Source of the DNA: Cryptosporidium bovis
Taxonomy: Eukaryota > Apicomplexa > Conoidasida > Eucoccidiorida > Cryptosporidiidae
Length of the DNA: 64,000 nucleotides
Assembly: GCA_009768925.2 (NCBI GenBank)
Contig: VHIT02000014.1
Location: 1-64,000 of the forward strand
Direction of reading: 5' to 3'
Of this stretch, positions 22,201 through 32,600 are shown one piece after another. How positions within the stretch are numbered: the stretch's first letter is position 1; each line of letters starts with the position of its first letter. The notes under the pieces are model-generated. The model saw nothing but the letters and a program-made list of their open reading frames with translations, ran no database searches and was not told the DNA's origin. The position numbers and the translations under genes were made by a program.

Positions 22201-24656
22201 CATAAAAAGTCCACTTGCACCAATAATGTGTTGAACACCATTCCACCTTAAAGTTAATAAAAAGTAACGAGTTTCTCCTACTAGAATAATGTGACGATCA
22301 TGTATCCAACCGAGTAAGTCATAGTTATTTTTTTTTCCAAATTGGTTACCACCGTACTCCAGATTTACATCTGGATAAATCAAACTCTTAGAATTATTCA
22401 ATATTGGAAATTCCTCTAAGGTACCAATACTGTTATCAGAATTTATTTTAACTTCATAAATCGATTTTATCTGTTCATCTAATTCAAAAAATATTGGTTC
22501 ACCACCATTATTCTTTAAATTACTGGAAAAAGATGTATTATTATTATATCTAAGACTTGAGGACATTGGACTAGAAAAATTCCGGCCAAATAAAGAGTTA
22601 TCAATAAATTTATTCGAATCCAAATTTATATCTGCTGGAAGTGAATTAAAAAGTCTTAGCTCCACTTTGCAGATATTCCTGGAAGGAGTCTTTGAAAAAT
22701 CGGTATTTGCATTAACATTTTTAACCGTTTTGCAAGTTGTACTTCTGGTAATTATAGTTAGACCGTTCCTACAAAATGAATTTGTCATTCTGCTCTCTTC
22801 CCCAATAGACACTGAATGAGGGATAAAATTGGTTAACCAAAACCCAAAAACAGTTACATCACAATTATTACTGAAAGTACCAGGCTTAAGTTCAAAAATG
22901 TTATTTATTTCTGAAATGTGTAACTTCTTAAGGGGAGATCTCATGCTATGATTCTCCACTCCTGAACAATTGCTTGAAATTGAGCTCAAAGGTGGAATAT
23001 ATTCACTGTTTCTTTTAGAACACTGAAATTGTAAAATAGAACCATTCTCCATGAATAAAGAAATTGTTAGGTTGTATTCAAATGTGAATGAAAGACATAT
23101 ATCCTCTACTACAAAATTTCTGAAGTCTTCGTTCTTTCCTTCATTATTTAAAAATTTCCCAGATAATTGGGAAAGAATTTTATTTAATTCGGTTCTTTTG
23201 AAAGTATAAATTATTTTTATTGAACTTGGTGAGGAGAACCTTCCTTGGTAGTTTTTTTGGCAAGTTTGAGACATACAACTATCTATTTCATCTGTTAAAT
23301 CATAATTATTATTAACATTGTAGTTATTTTCATCTGTACAAACATAGTCGTCCCAATCTGATGGTAGCAGGTGTGGCTTTAAATTAACGTTAGAAACCCA
23401 ACTTTCAATTGAGTTTACAATCCTTCCCCAAGGAGCTATCAAAGGCAAGATTGTACTTGAATCTGAATCATTCAAATATTTAGCAATATGAATATTCTGA
23501 GAAGAGTCTAAAATTGCCATGTATCCACAAGGAGCAACAGAAACCTTACTGATGAATGTTCTCTGGAAAATCCTCAAAAACGTGTATTTAAATAAAAAAC
23601 TATTTGATAGAGTGTAGTTCACTTTATGAGAATGAATATAACAATATGGTGTGATCCAACCTTCTTTTGAATGGTAAACGAATTCATAAATATTTGAACT
23701 CTCCTCTTCAAAGAAGAAAAATCTGCCATCCAAAGTGCCTTGTAACGAATGCAATTTTGAAGCGTACATATTTGGAAGAGAACACTGAAACATATTTATC
23801 TCTTTACCATTTATCTTCATTATGGACACATTAATTAGTCCTGCACCCTTAACCACAGAGCCTTCACTATTCAAAACACTATTGTAATCCACACCATACT
23901 CATTAATTTCCTCACCATCTTGAGGCAAATTCCATTTTTTTAACCTTCTCAAGTTATACGAATTACATTTATCAAGTTTCAAAGCTAATAAGTTGCCGGA
24001 TTTCTCGGTAATTACACACAGAATATACTCAACATCTTTTGAGAATATATTTGCTCGTGGAAACGACCCGGTAACCATTTTTACTGGAAATGGAAGTGAT
24101 AACGTCAATATGGTATTATCAATTAAACCATTGTTCACCCTTTTACAATAAGAATCATTCGAAGTTTCAGAAATGTAACCAGAAGTTGATTCAGCACCAT
24201 TTTCAAATAAATCACCTATTGAAAATATATAAAGAATGTTTTCTAGTCCCACATATCCATAATTTATATGAGGTAAAAACCCATATGTAAGTGATGGTGG
24301 TCTCCCAACCAATAGTTGAATTCTCTTTATATGCTGAATAATAGAACTATGTAGTGGAAATGGGCCTTTCCATTCTAAACCTATATATCCTATACCCTCC
24401 CCATTGTGCACGGAGTCACCATATTCTTGCAATATGCTTGAAAGTGTGTTTGGGGTGTTTCTGGGCTCTTTGCTTTGATCCGAAAAATTTAATTTTATTA
24501 CCGGATTATTTCCACCGCATATCTCATTTAACTGGTTCACAATGGCCTGAAAATTTAAAAAACGGGAAATAATTTTCAATTACATACTTTATCAAATTGT
24601 TCACTTACCTCTGCTCCCCTCCGAAACTGTGATATATTTATGTTTTCCTCCAACAT
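19273..24656 (-). CDS. NUP155: Nup155/Nup170-like scaffold nucleoporin, two exons
   Basis: The long frame starts at a TTG (24579) inside an intron. The supported model has exon 1 24656-24609 (16 codons, MLEENINISQFRRGAE), a 62-base intron 24608-24547 with GTAAGT donor and TTTTCAG acceptor, and exon 2 24546-19273; phase 0, 1773 residues in total. Nup155/Nup170 is a scaffold subunit of the nuclear pore inner ring, with an N-terminal beta-propeller and a C-terminal alpha-solenoid. Signature similarity is clearest around LHSLQGTLDGRFFFFEE...NIYEFVYHSKEGW (roughly residues 290-325), matching the family's conserved GRIFLAG...YEVxYQxxxGWF block, followed by SVAPCGYMAILDSSQNIHIA. It is longer than human Nup155 (about 1391), through Asn/Ser-rich insertions in the propeller region. 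The helical second half is weakly conserved. Confidence 0.8.
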
Positions 24657-25429
24657 ACCTACAGATAGATGCACAATTTGTCGTTGGAGTAAACAAATAT
24701 GATGATCCCCATCAATTTATTGTCTGAAAATCGGTAAACAATGCGTTTTATTCCTTATATAAGTTTTTTATATTATCACTAACTTGTCTTTAGACTAGTT
24801 TCAAATATAAAATTTAAATTATATAAATGTATTTTAAAATCCCGCCCAAAAGTTTTCCCAAGCCTACATTTGGCCCATATAAATTTGTTAAGCAATAAGT
24901 CAAAATCTAACATTAAAATTTAGATAATAAGTTGAAGAATATCAATATTGAATCAATAACATATTTTAACTATGAATATATTAGAACTATTGAGAATAAA
25001 CATTTTTTAGGCGAAATTCTTATGTTTTCTCAAAAGTAAACTGTGAATATAATTTGGAGGAATAAATATTACAAAGGGGTACCCAAATTTCACCTTATAA
25101 TCACATCTACTCAAACTCGATTTCAATGGAAGCATTCAGACTTATACTGAAATACACTAATACTTAATGGCTGAATGTTTATTATACCGTCAAAAGTTTA
25201 ATTGACTCTTCCCCTTTTCAATACATTTTTAGTGGCCTAACATATTCTAGTAAACAGTAACATGCAAAAAAAAGTATTTGGCGCCAGAGGGAAATGGGAG
25301 CAGAAGGGATATTTTGGAACAAAACAAAAGACTATAAAAGTAAAAAAAATCTATTAATTCAAAAGGGAATTAGATATATTCCTACATTTTTACTTTATTT
25401 TGCTTTGTAAGGCGTAACATGTGATTCAA
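24657..25429. promoter_or_regulatory. Divergent promoter region, Nup155-like and CK2 beta
   Basis: A 773-base region between divergent genes. It contains CCCGCCC (24841-24847) about 185 bases from the nucleoporin ATG and a TGGCGCCA site near CK2 beta. An ATG-TGA start-stop element lies just before the CK2 beta start. Confidence 0.45.
25279..25286. promoter_or_regulatory. E2F-like site TGGCGCCA
   Basis: An 8-base palindrome in the context TATTTGGCGCCAGAGG, about 145 bases upstream of the CK2 beta ATG. Confidence 0.55.
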
Positions 25430-26458
25430 ATGATAGGTTTGATAAATGAAGGTGAACCAGGGATTACTCAATGGAGTAGTATGATGGGTGCAAACAGCGA
25501 AAGTGAAGAAACTGAGAATGGTTGGGTTCATTGGTACTGTGGCTTGAGAGAACACTACTTTTTCATAGTGATTCCCAATGAATATACTAGAGATCCATTC
25601 AATCTCTATGGCTTAAGGCAATATTTTCCAAAGAATTATGATAACCTTATTGAATTAATATTATCTTCTAACATACCAGACGAAGATGACTTAGCAGATC
25701 CCACACTTCAGGATTTACATAGAGAAGCAGGAGAATTATATGGTTTAATACACGCCAGATATATTACAACTCCAAGAGGTTTGCATATGATGAAGCAGAA
25801 GTTTGAAAGAGGTTGTTTTGGAAAGTGTCCAAGGGTTTTATGTAATGGTCAAAAAGTACTTCCTGTTGGAATTACAAACGAATTAAGAAGTAGAAGGGTT
25901 AGAGTCTACTGCCCAAATTGTCAGGAGGCTTATGATCCAAGAAATGTCAATTTAATTGACATAGATGGTGCATTTTTTGGAACTTCTTTTCCCCATATAT
26001 TCTTACAAGTCTATCCGGAATATATATCAACGACTTGTCCTGAGCCGTTTTATCCTAAAATATTTGGGTTTAAAGTTTCTGATAAATTGAGTATAGTTGA
26101 AAGAAAGGGAATTAATGGTGAATATGGGAAAAGAATACAGGCGGAAATACTAAAAATGAGACCTTCCTCGAGGAAACACATTGAAAATCATCAAGTAAAT
26201 GATTCCAGTTTAAATAAAGGGAAAACTATGCCACAAACAGGTGTTAATGTAGACTCGAATAATTACTACACAAACAAGGATAATAGTTCGAAAAACGCAG
26301 GACATAATTCGACAACATCATCTAAAACTATGAGATCTTCAACAACTAATAATTATTTCGGAGTAAATTATCATCATCCGGAGGATATTGTTATGAATCA
26401 AATTAACCACAGTAATATGAGTTCCAGAAATAACAACTCCTGTAGCAGTAGGTACTAA
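25430..26458 (+). CDS. CK2B: Casein kinase 2 regulatory (beta) subunit
   Basis: The frame opens with GTG at 25421; the first in-frame ATG is 25430, giving 342 residues. CK2 beta dimerises through a zinc finger and tunes the activity and substrate choice of CK2 alpha. Visible landmarks are GWVHWYCGLREHYFF (31-45, the WIxWFCxLxGxEFF block), DPFNLYGL, the acidic loop IPDEDDLADP (82-91), ELYGLIHARYI, and the zinc ligands Cys133, Cys138, Cys161 and Cys164 with spacing identical to the human protein, then DGAFFGTSFPHIF and FYPKIFGFKV. Beyond about residue 225 there is an Asn/Ser-rich tail of over 110 residues absent from the human protein. A minimal ATG-TGA uORF ends 7 bases before the start codon. 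Confidence 0.95.
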   Translation: MIGLINEGEPGITQWSSMMGANSESEETENGWVHWYCGLREHYFFIVIPNEYTRDPFNLYGLRQYFPKNYDNLIELILSSNIPDEDDLADPTLQDLHREAGELYGLIHARYITTPRGLHMMKQKFERGCFGKCPRVLCNGQKVLPVGITNELRSRRVRVYCPNCQEAYDPRNVNLIDIDGAFFGTSFPHIFLQVYPEYISTTCPEPFYPKIFGFKVSDKLSIVERKGINGEYGKRIQAEILKMRPSSRKHIENHQVNDSSLNKGKTMPQTGVNVDSNNYYTNKDNSSKNAGHNSTTSSKTMRSSTTNNYFGVNYHHPEDIVMNQINHSNMSSRNNNSCSSRY

Positions 26459-26816
26459 ATATTTCGTCTGTTTAATTTATAAATAGTTCATTTTCATATT
26501 CTCCCCCAAGAATTATTGATTCAATATTTACCATGACTAAACTACTTTCGTGTAATTTCATTTTTGATAAATTCCGTATATTTTTTTTTAAATGCATGCA
26601 TGCAGATTAGTCAATGCATGTGAAACAGCATTCGGAGTTTAATAAAATTGAAGATTAAAAAAAAGTCATAATATTTAGAAAAATCTAAATAAACAAAGAA
26701 ACTTAGTAGTATATAGATATTTGGGGATGTCCATATTAAAATAGTTTGTAGAATAACGAGGAAAAGGACAAGTTATAAAGTTAGTCAAGTAAAAATTATT
26801 TTTAGTTAAGTTAGAA
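26459..26816. promoter_or_regulatory. Upstream region of the EGF-repeat gene
   Basis: A 358-base AT-rich gap holding the 3' flank of CK2 beta and the promoter of the EGF-repeat gene. Its outstanding element is a TGCATGCATGCA block with a further TGCATG nearby. Confidence 0.5.
26593..26604. promoter_or_regulatory. TGCATGCATGCA, candidate ApiAP2 binding element
   Basis: A 12-base self-complementary block made of overlapping GCATGC units, 213 bases upstream of the EGF-repeat ATG, with another TGCATG at 26615-26620. TGCATGCA is an established target of several apicomplexan AP2 factors. Confidence 0.5.
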
Positions 26817-28535
26817 ATGTATATGAAGTTGTTTGATATAATTCTAATACTAATTTATTTGTGGGGGACTAATTGTTCATTTCTTGAAGGTGGGATTGAA
26901 AATAGGAGCATAAATAATGACTCAAATATTCTCAATGTAAATAAAAATTTAGGTGGAAATAACACAGGTAAAAATTCAAATCCAAATGTGAACAGTCTAG
27001 AAACCCTTTTAATGACAGCAAAAATAATATCAACCGCAGGAAATATACAAAAAACATTACAAAATGATGGAAGCGAGAATGTGCATGGAACTAGTCGTAC
27101 GGACACAACAGAATATGTCAGTTTCAAAGCCTCAAACAATACAAGAGATAGAAATAATATCGGTGTAACTCAATGTAATGTAGATAAGGCAGGTCTTTGC
27201 TGTGTAATGCCAAATTATTGTTCAAAAGAAGCAATATGTAAATCGGAAATAGTTGGACAGCAAACATATATTGATTACCTAAATGCCTTTCCAAGATGTC
27301 AGTGCCTTCCAGGATACACCGGGGATGGTAGAACGAAAGGAACTGGTTGTCAAAACATAAACGAGTGTCTCACAGGAGAAGCAAAATGTGAACAACTTTG
27401 CACAGATTATTCACCAGGATATGCATGTAGCTGTAACACTGGATTTAGATTAAACCTGAGAGATATGAAAAGTTGTATAGATATCGATGAATGTTCTGAA
27501 GGAACTCACAACTGTAGTCACAAGTGTGTGAATACACGCGGAAGTTTTGTTTGTGAATGTCCAAAAGGATATGTTTTAGATAAAGGTAATCAAGATTGTA
27601 TAGATATTGATGAGTGCAAAGACAATAGAGGTTTAGGACCCTGTGAATATGGGTGTAGAAACCTCCCAGGTAGTTTCGAGTGTATCTGCCCAAAAGGATA
27701 TAGACTAAATAAAAGTAGCCAAAAGTGCGTTGATATTGATGAGTGTAGAGAAAATAGTGGAATATGTACTGGTTTTGGTGAAGTATGTATAAATACAATT
27801 GGGGGATACAGTTGTAAATGTGGCCCAGGGTTTCGTTATAGTAAAAAAGAAGATGTTTGCATTGATATAGATGAATGTTTGGAGAAAACAGATAATTGTA
27901 CTGCAGATACTGTATGTGAGAATAGAATAGGTGGATTTACATGTAACTGCCTGAATTCGGGACTTAAATTTAACCCCGTAAGCAGAATATGTGAGGATAT
28001 AGATGAGTGTTCAAATGGGGAGTCAAAATGTGATCAAAAATGTGTAAACACATTCGGTGGATATAAATGCGAGTGTTATAAAGGTTTCAGACTAAATATT
28101 AGTGGGGTAAAGAGTAAAAACGAGAATGATACTTACAATAGTGGAGTTTGCGTTGATATTGACGAATGTTCTGAGATGCCACACTTAACTGGATGTTCCC
28201 ATGGATGCATAAATACTCGTGGTGGGTTTCAATGTACGTGTCCAAGAGGACTTCAGTTGAATCATGACGGAAAAACCTGTGACGACGTAAACGAATGTAG
28301 GATGGCGGAAAATCCCTGTAAAGATAACAAACAATTTCCTTGCTGCAAGAACACCATTGGTGGGTTTACATGCGTTGAGCAAATAAGAACGGGTGAACTT
28401 TTTAGGAGGTTCGAATGCCCAACTGAAAATAACAATACAGGCCCAGTGAATGCAGATAATAATAACAATATCAGTGGTATTTCACATAAATGGCAAATCA
28501 AATATAATCAATTACATACAAAACTTTCACAATAA
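26817..28535 (+). CDS. Secreted multi-EGF-domain protein (calcium-binding EGF type)
   Basis: 572 residues, ATG 26817. The N-terminus MYMKLFDIILILIYLWGTNCS is a signal peptide. A low-complexity Asn/Ser linker (about 25-120) leads into a first Cys-rich EGF-like unit (CCVMPNYC...CQCLPGYTGDG) and then eight units each opened by NINEC, DIDEC or DVNEC, the calcium-binding EGF signature, with the consensus Asn/Cys/Gly spacing (for example NTRGSFVCECPKGY, NTIGGYSCKCGPGF). There is no transmembrane helix or GPI signal at the C-terminus, so the protein is probably secreted and soluble. Tandem cbEGF rods in animals are extracellular adhesion and matrix modules; in apicomplexans EGF modules occur in surface and micronemal or oocyst-wall-related proteins. 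Here the role is unknown. An upstream TGCATGCATGCA element suggests stage-specific AP2 control. Confidence 0.92.
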   Translation: MYMKLFDIILILIYLWGTNCSFLEGGIENRSINNDSNILNVNKNLGGNNTGKNSNPNVNSLETLLMTAKIISTAGNIQKTLQNDGSENVHGTSRTDTTEYVSFKASNNTRDRNNIGVTQCNVDKAGLCCVMPNYCSKEAICKSEIVGQQTYIDYLNAFPRCQCLPGYTGDGRTKGTGCQNINECLTGEAKCEQLCTDYSPGYACSCNTGFRLNLRDMKSCIDIDECSEGTHNCSHKCVNTRGSFVCECPKGYVLDKGNQDCIDIDECKDNRGLGPCEYGCRNLPGSFECICPKGYRLNKSSQKCVDIDECRENSGICTGFGEVCINTIGGYSCKCGPGFRYSKKEDVCIDIDECLEKTDNCTADTVCENRIGGFTCNCLNSGLKFNPVSRICEDIDECSNGESKCDQKCVNTFGGYKCECYKGFRLNISGVKSKNENDTYNSGVCVDIDECSEMPHLTGCSHGCINTRGGFQCTCPRGLQLNHDGKTCDDVNECRMAENPCKDNKQFPCCKNTIGGFTCVEQIRTGELFRRFECPTENNNTGPVNADNNNNISGISHKWQIKYNQLHTKLSQ

Positions 28536-28589
28536 AAAAAAGAAGCGATTTTAATATTTAAATAAATTTCAAAACTATAAATATATCGG

Positions 28590-29108
28590 CTAAAAATCTT
28601 CCATGATTTCATCTTTTTCCTTAATAATATCATTATTTTCAATTTCACTCTTAGGTTGGAAAGAATTTTCATCAAAGATAAAATATGGATGAGAAATTGA
28701 AGCTGGATCATCATAGTATTCATCATCTTCATCTTTTGCATCGTTTTTATCTTCTTTTACCCACTCTCCACAACTTACACAAACAAAGACGAGTGTCATT
28801 GCATCTGAGCAAACTCTTTCAGGCAACTGGAAAAATACAGCAACATTATGGCCACAGCCGCGGCATACCCAGTCGTGAGTTCTACCAAGCGCAGGGTCTT
28901 GGTGCATATCTTTATTTACGAGAACATCCTCTTTACCCACGTAATCAAAGGCTATAGAATTAACGATATTTTCCTCTGGTACGGTTGGATTTGAATAATT
29001 ATAGTAGTCGCAATTTCTGCAGGCAAAAAGGAGCTTTTTTCGTTCAATATCCTCCCTTGGACACAATATATTGTTACATTCTGGGCAAAATCTCAAATCC
29101 TTCTCCAT
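28590..29108 (-). CDS. RPB9: RNA polymerase II subunit RPB9
   Basis: 172 residues, ATG 29108. RPB9 is a small two-zinc-ribbon subunit of Pol II that acts in start-site selection, fidelity and TFIIS-linked cleavage. The first ribbon has Cys8, Cys11, Cys30 and Cys33 (RFCPECNN...FACRNCDY). The linker MHQDPALGRTHDW matches the family DPTLPRT block. The second ribbon has Cys82, Cys85, Cys110 and Cys113 (VCRGCGHNVAVFFQ...CVSCGEW). In most RPB9s the last pair is separated by four or more residues (for example CTxxxC); here it is C-x2-C. The protein continues for about 55 acidic residues (DKNDAKDEDDEYYDD...) beyond the normal RPB9 end of about 120 residues. It is divergent from the SART3/Prp24-like gene with a 557-base shared promoter. 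Confidence 0.93.
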   Translation of the reverse strand: MEKDLRFCPECNNILCPREDIERKKLLFACRNCDYYNYSNPTVPEENIVNSIAFDYVGKEDVLVNKDMHQDPALGRTHDWVCRGCGHNVAVFFQLPERVCSDAMTLVFVCVSCGEWVKEDKNDAKDEDDEYYDDPASISHPYFIFDENSFQPKSEIENNDIIKEKDEIMEDF

Positions 29109-29665
29109 GCTATTTTAATTTACACCCTATTCTAATTCCAGTAAAAAAATAGAAGTGTATAATTATAAATTCTAGCAAATAAATACTTTAAAAAGTATTA
29201 AAACCGACAATGCGTTTGCAGAATGTTTATTTTTTTGATACATTTAATAAGAAAAACAAAGAAGAAATCAAAGTCCCATCCTTGCAATTTCAACAAAGCA
29301 AAATGTATGGCGCCACATTCCAGGTGTTTATTGGCGCCGATTGTTTTTTTTCAATTTGGAAATGAAGAGTGCGATTTTTAAAGTAGTGGTGATGAGGAAA
29401 GAATTGAAAAGTGGGATATAAAAAGAATAAATCACTTATTTGACACTAAATGTATATTTAAGACTAAAACAGATTTACTGGGGTTATTCTTAGATTTCGC
29501 ACAGATATTGATGTACCTCGTGCATTTTTCCAAAAGATTTAGAGTGGGATTTCTCCACTGAATTGTGCTTTTGATGTAATAGTTGGTTTAAATCAAGTTA
29601 AAATTGTTACAACTCCCAACATACTAATAGGAATCATTAATGACTACTTAATAGAAAATATAAAT
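29109..29665. promoter_or_regulatory. Divergent promoter region, RPB9 and SART3/Prp24-like
   Basis: A 557-base region with two GGCGCC palindromes placed 25 bases apart, closer to RPB9. No other gene is seen. Confidence 0.45.
29308..29338. promoter_or_regulatory. Pair of E2F-like sites (TGGCGCCA and TTGGCGCCGA)
   Basis: TGGCGCCA at 29308-29315 and GGCGCC at 29333-29338, 200-230 bases upstream of the RPB9 ATG and about 330 bases upstream of the SART3-like ATG. Confidence 0.55.
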
Positions 29666-32600
29666 ATGAAAAATTTGATAAGAAATATAGAACTAAATCC
29701 AACTACGGCAGACAATCACTTAAGATTAATAGAGGAGTACAGAAAGAATAATGGAGATTCTTTGGCTGTAGAACAGCTTTATGAAGGAGCATTATCGGAA
29801 TGTGGTTTACATCCGTCGGAGGGTCCCATAATTTGGAGCGGCTATCGTAGTTATTTAAATAAATTGGATGAATTGTGTTCAGAAACTAGAGTGAAAAGAA
29901 TAAGATATTTATTTTACAGACAAATGTCGTTGCCTTTGAGTGGTCTTCCAGATTTATTTGATGAATACAGACTTTGGGAAGAGGAACTATTTGAAAAGAG
30001 TATAGACTCTCTTAATATGGCAGAAGAACATTTTATCAAGGGTCAGCAAGAGTGGAATTTAAGAAAACCATATGAAATGAGAATTCACACAGATAATGTC
30101 TCTAATATTCAGGAATTATTTGATGCATGGATGCTTTATATAAATTTTGAGAAGGATAAAATGATTTCAATTGAATATTCAAGTAATATTGACCACGATA
30201 TGAATGGTGATTCGTACTCATCAACTTGTGTTTGTAACAAAGAAGGTTCTTTGACTGAGTACAAATATGACCCAAAGGACTCCGTTATAATGGCTTATAG
30301 AAGGGCTTTAGATGATCTCGGATCTCTGAGAATAGATTTGTGGTTTGAATTTGCAAATTTTATATCGACAACATATAATTGTCCACATTTGCTTTTAAAT
30401 GTTTATTATTCATCATTAAAGCATTTTGAAAGAAATCCGAAGTTGTGGATTCTATATTTAAGGACTATTGTGGAAGCTGCGAAGGACAGAATATCTCATT
30501 ATAATTCACTTGGCCATCATTATACTCCAAGTTGTAAAATTCGCTCCAGTAGTGTTTGGTATCCTCTAAATGAGGAAATTTTATGTTTGTCTGATGAGAT
30601 GGAGATTAAAGAATTTTATATGAACAAAATATTAACTGAATTTGGTATTATTAAAGAATTGTTTAAGTCGATGAAAAATGAGATGATTGAGATGTATACC
30701 ATAATTGCAGATTCTATTTTTGATTTAGTCAAGTTCAAGAGCTTTGGAACAAATGAAAGTAATAGTTTATCCGAAAAAAACATGGATAGAGATTGTATAG
30801 GTAATATTGGAAATAATGAGGTTATAAAGGACCATAAGCACGATTTAGAATATTCGGATAAATATAAATTATTTAAGGAAAAAGCTTTTGAAGTTTTAAA
30901 AAATATATATATAGAAGGAGATGGAGTGATCATTGAGTTATTTAAAGAAAGTGAACAAATTATCGAGGGGGAAAATTTTTTTCTTATGGAAGAGTCAGTT
31001 TTAATGTTTTATTCCCAATGGATGAATTTTGAATCAATGAATCCTGATGGAATTTTGACATTAATTTCTATCATTAAGAAAATTATTGATAATTTTGAAT
31101 CAAAGTTGAAAATGTTGCTTCCCTTGATATTTTCTATTGCCAAGGAAAAGTTTGGGGATTGTAATGATTTTAGGAAGAAAATAGAGGATTTAATTTCTAA
31201 AAAACCAGAAGAAATACATTCAAAAGTTGTTGATGAGTGGGATAAGGCTGTTGCAATATCAACTTTGATTGAAAATTTTGAGAAAAGAAAGTCAAGACTA
31301 CTAAGTTCAAATGCGTTATCTCCAATTATAAACCATATTTCATCGAGTACTTCTATTTCAAAAAAGAATGACACTTATCAAGATCAAGTTTTCTCTTCAA
31401 CTTCTCTCGTTAATAAGTTGCAATACTTTAATGGTAATCAAAAAATACAAATTTTATCTGAAAGTGCAAGGTCAAGAGACAGTAATGAGGGTGATTTTGT
31501 TTGTTTAAGTGAGATAAGATTTAGACGTGATAAAAGAAGATTTAGAAGAAACCTCCCAGAAAGCGATTACGATTCTTCGAGTGAATGTTCTTCTGAAAGC
31601 AACAGTATAAAGTCTGCATTTATTCAAAATTCGAGTAATATTGTAAACAAGATAGCAAGAAATTTTACTCCGCCAAGTACTCCAAACAATATAAGTCTTC
31701 AAAAGATGGTTTCAAGTGCTTCAGTAAATAATTTTCCACAAAATTTATTTCTTGTATCTCCCTGCTCTCCTGGATATAACACTAACAACTATAATAATGT
31801 TAATGGTTTGCAACATAATGCAATGCAGACAAATGAAATAATGGACACAAGCACTACTGGTGGTGGCTTGAGTTTTCACCAAAGATCTCCTTTTGGAGGG
31901 GGGAGTCTTTGCGATTTGGAGTTGAGAACTCAATGTACTTGGGATGGAAGAGAGGCAATAGAACCTTCAATAGCTCCCCCAATTCCACCAATTCCAGCAT
32001 TATCATCTATTTCTTCATCATCTTCTCACTCTTCTTATAGAAAACGAAATTCAAGATTTTCTGTCCAACCAATAAGTCTTCTAGAGGCAAATTCAACAGA
32101 GAGATCTTGCGATGAGTCATCAATGCCTCCTCCTTCATATACTCCAAAAAAAGGCAGGATTGAGAGAAAATCTGAAGCAAACTGTTTATTTCAATCTTCG
32201 GAGGACTCTGATATCAATATTATTCAAGAAAGTATAGATCATTCTAAGAAAGAAGAGACTTATTTAGATAAAAATGTCGTATCATCATCAAATTTAGATA
32301 CTGAAATCAAAGGAACACTATTTCTGAGGTTTCCTTTAGATTTGGAAATAAGCGAAGACCTTGTTTTGACAAAGTACTTTGAAAAGTATTCGAAAAACAT
32401 TAAGGAAATAAGGATCGTAAAGAATTCAAGTGGAGAAAACAGAGGATTTGCCTATATTGATTTGGAATCTGAAAGAATCGCTAGTGAAATTGTAAATGAC
32501 TCAGATTTTATTAAATTATTATCAAACTACAAAATATTGGTTTCTTTGTCAGATGCTCCGAAGCAATTTTGTGTTAATGAAAAAGTTTTAAAGGATGCCA

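Noticed and set aside
27445-28501. Antisense frames over the EGF-repeat gene
   Set aside because: Mirror images of the Cys-rich repeats; no ATG-supported or domain-bearing protein.
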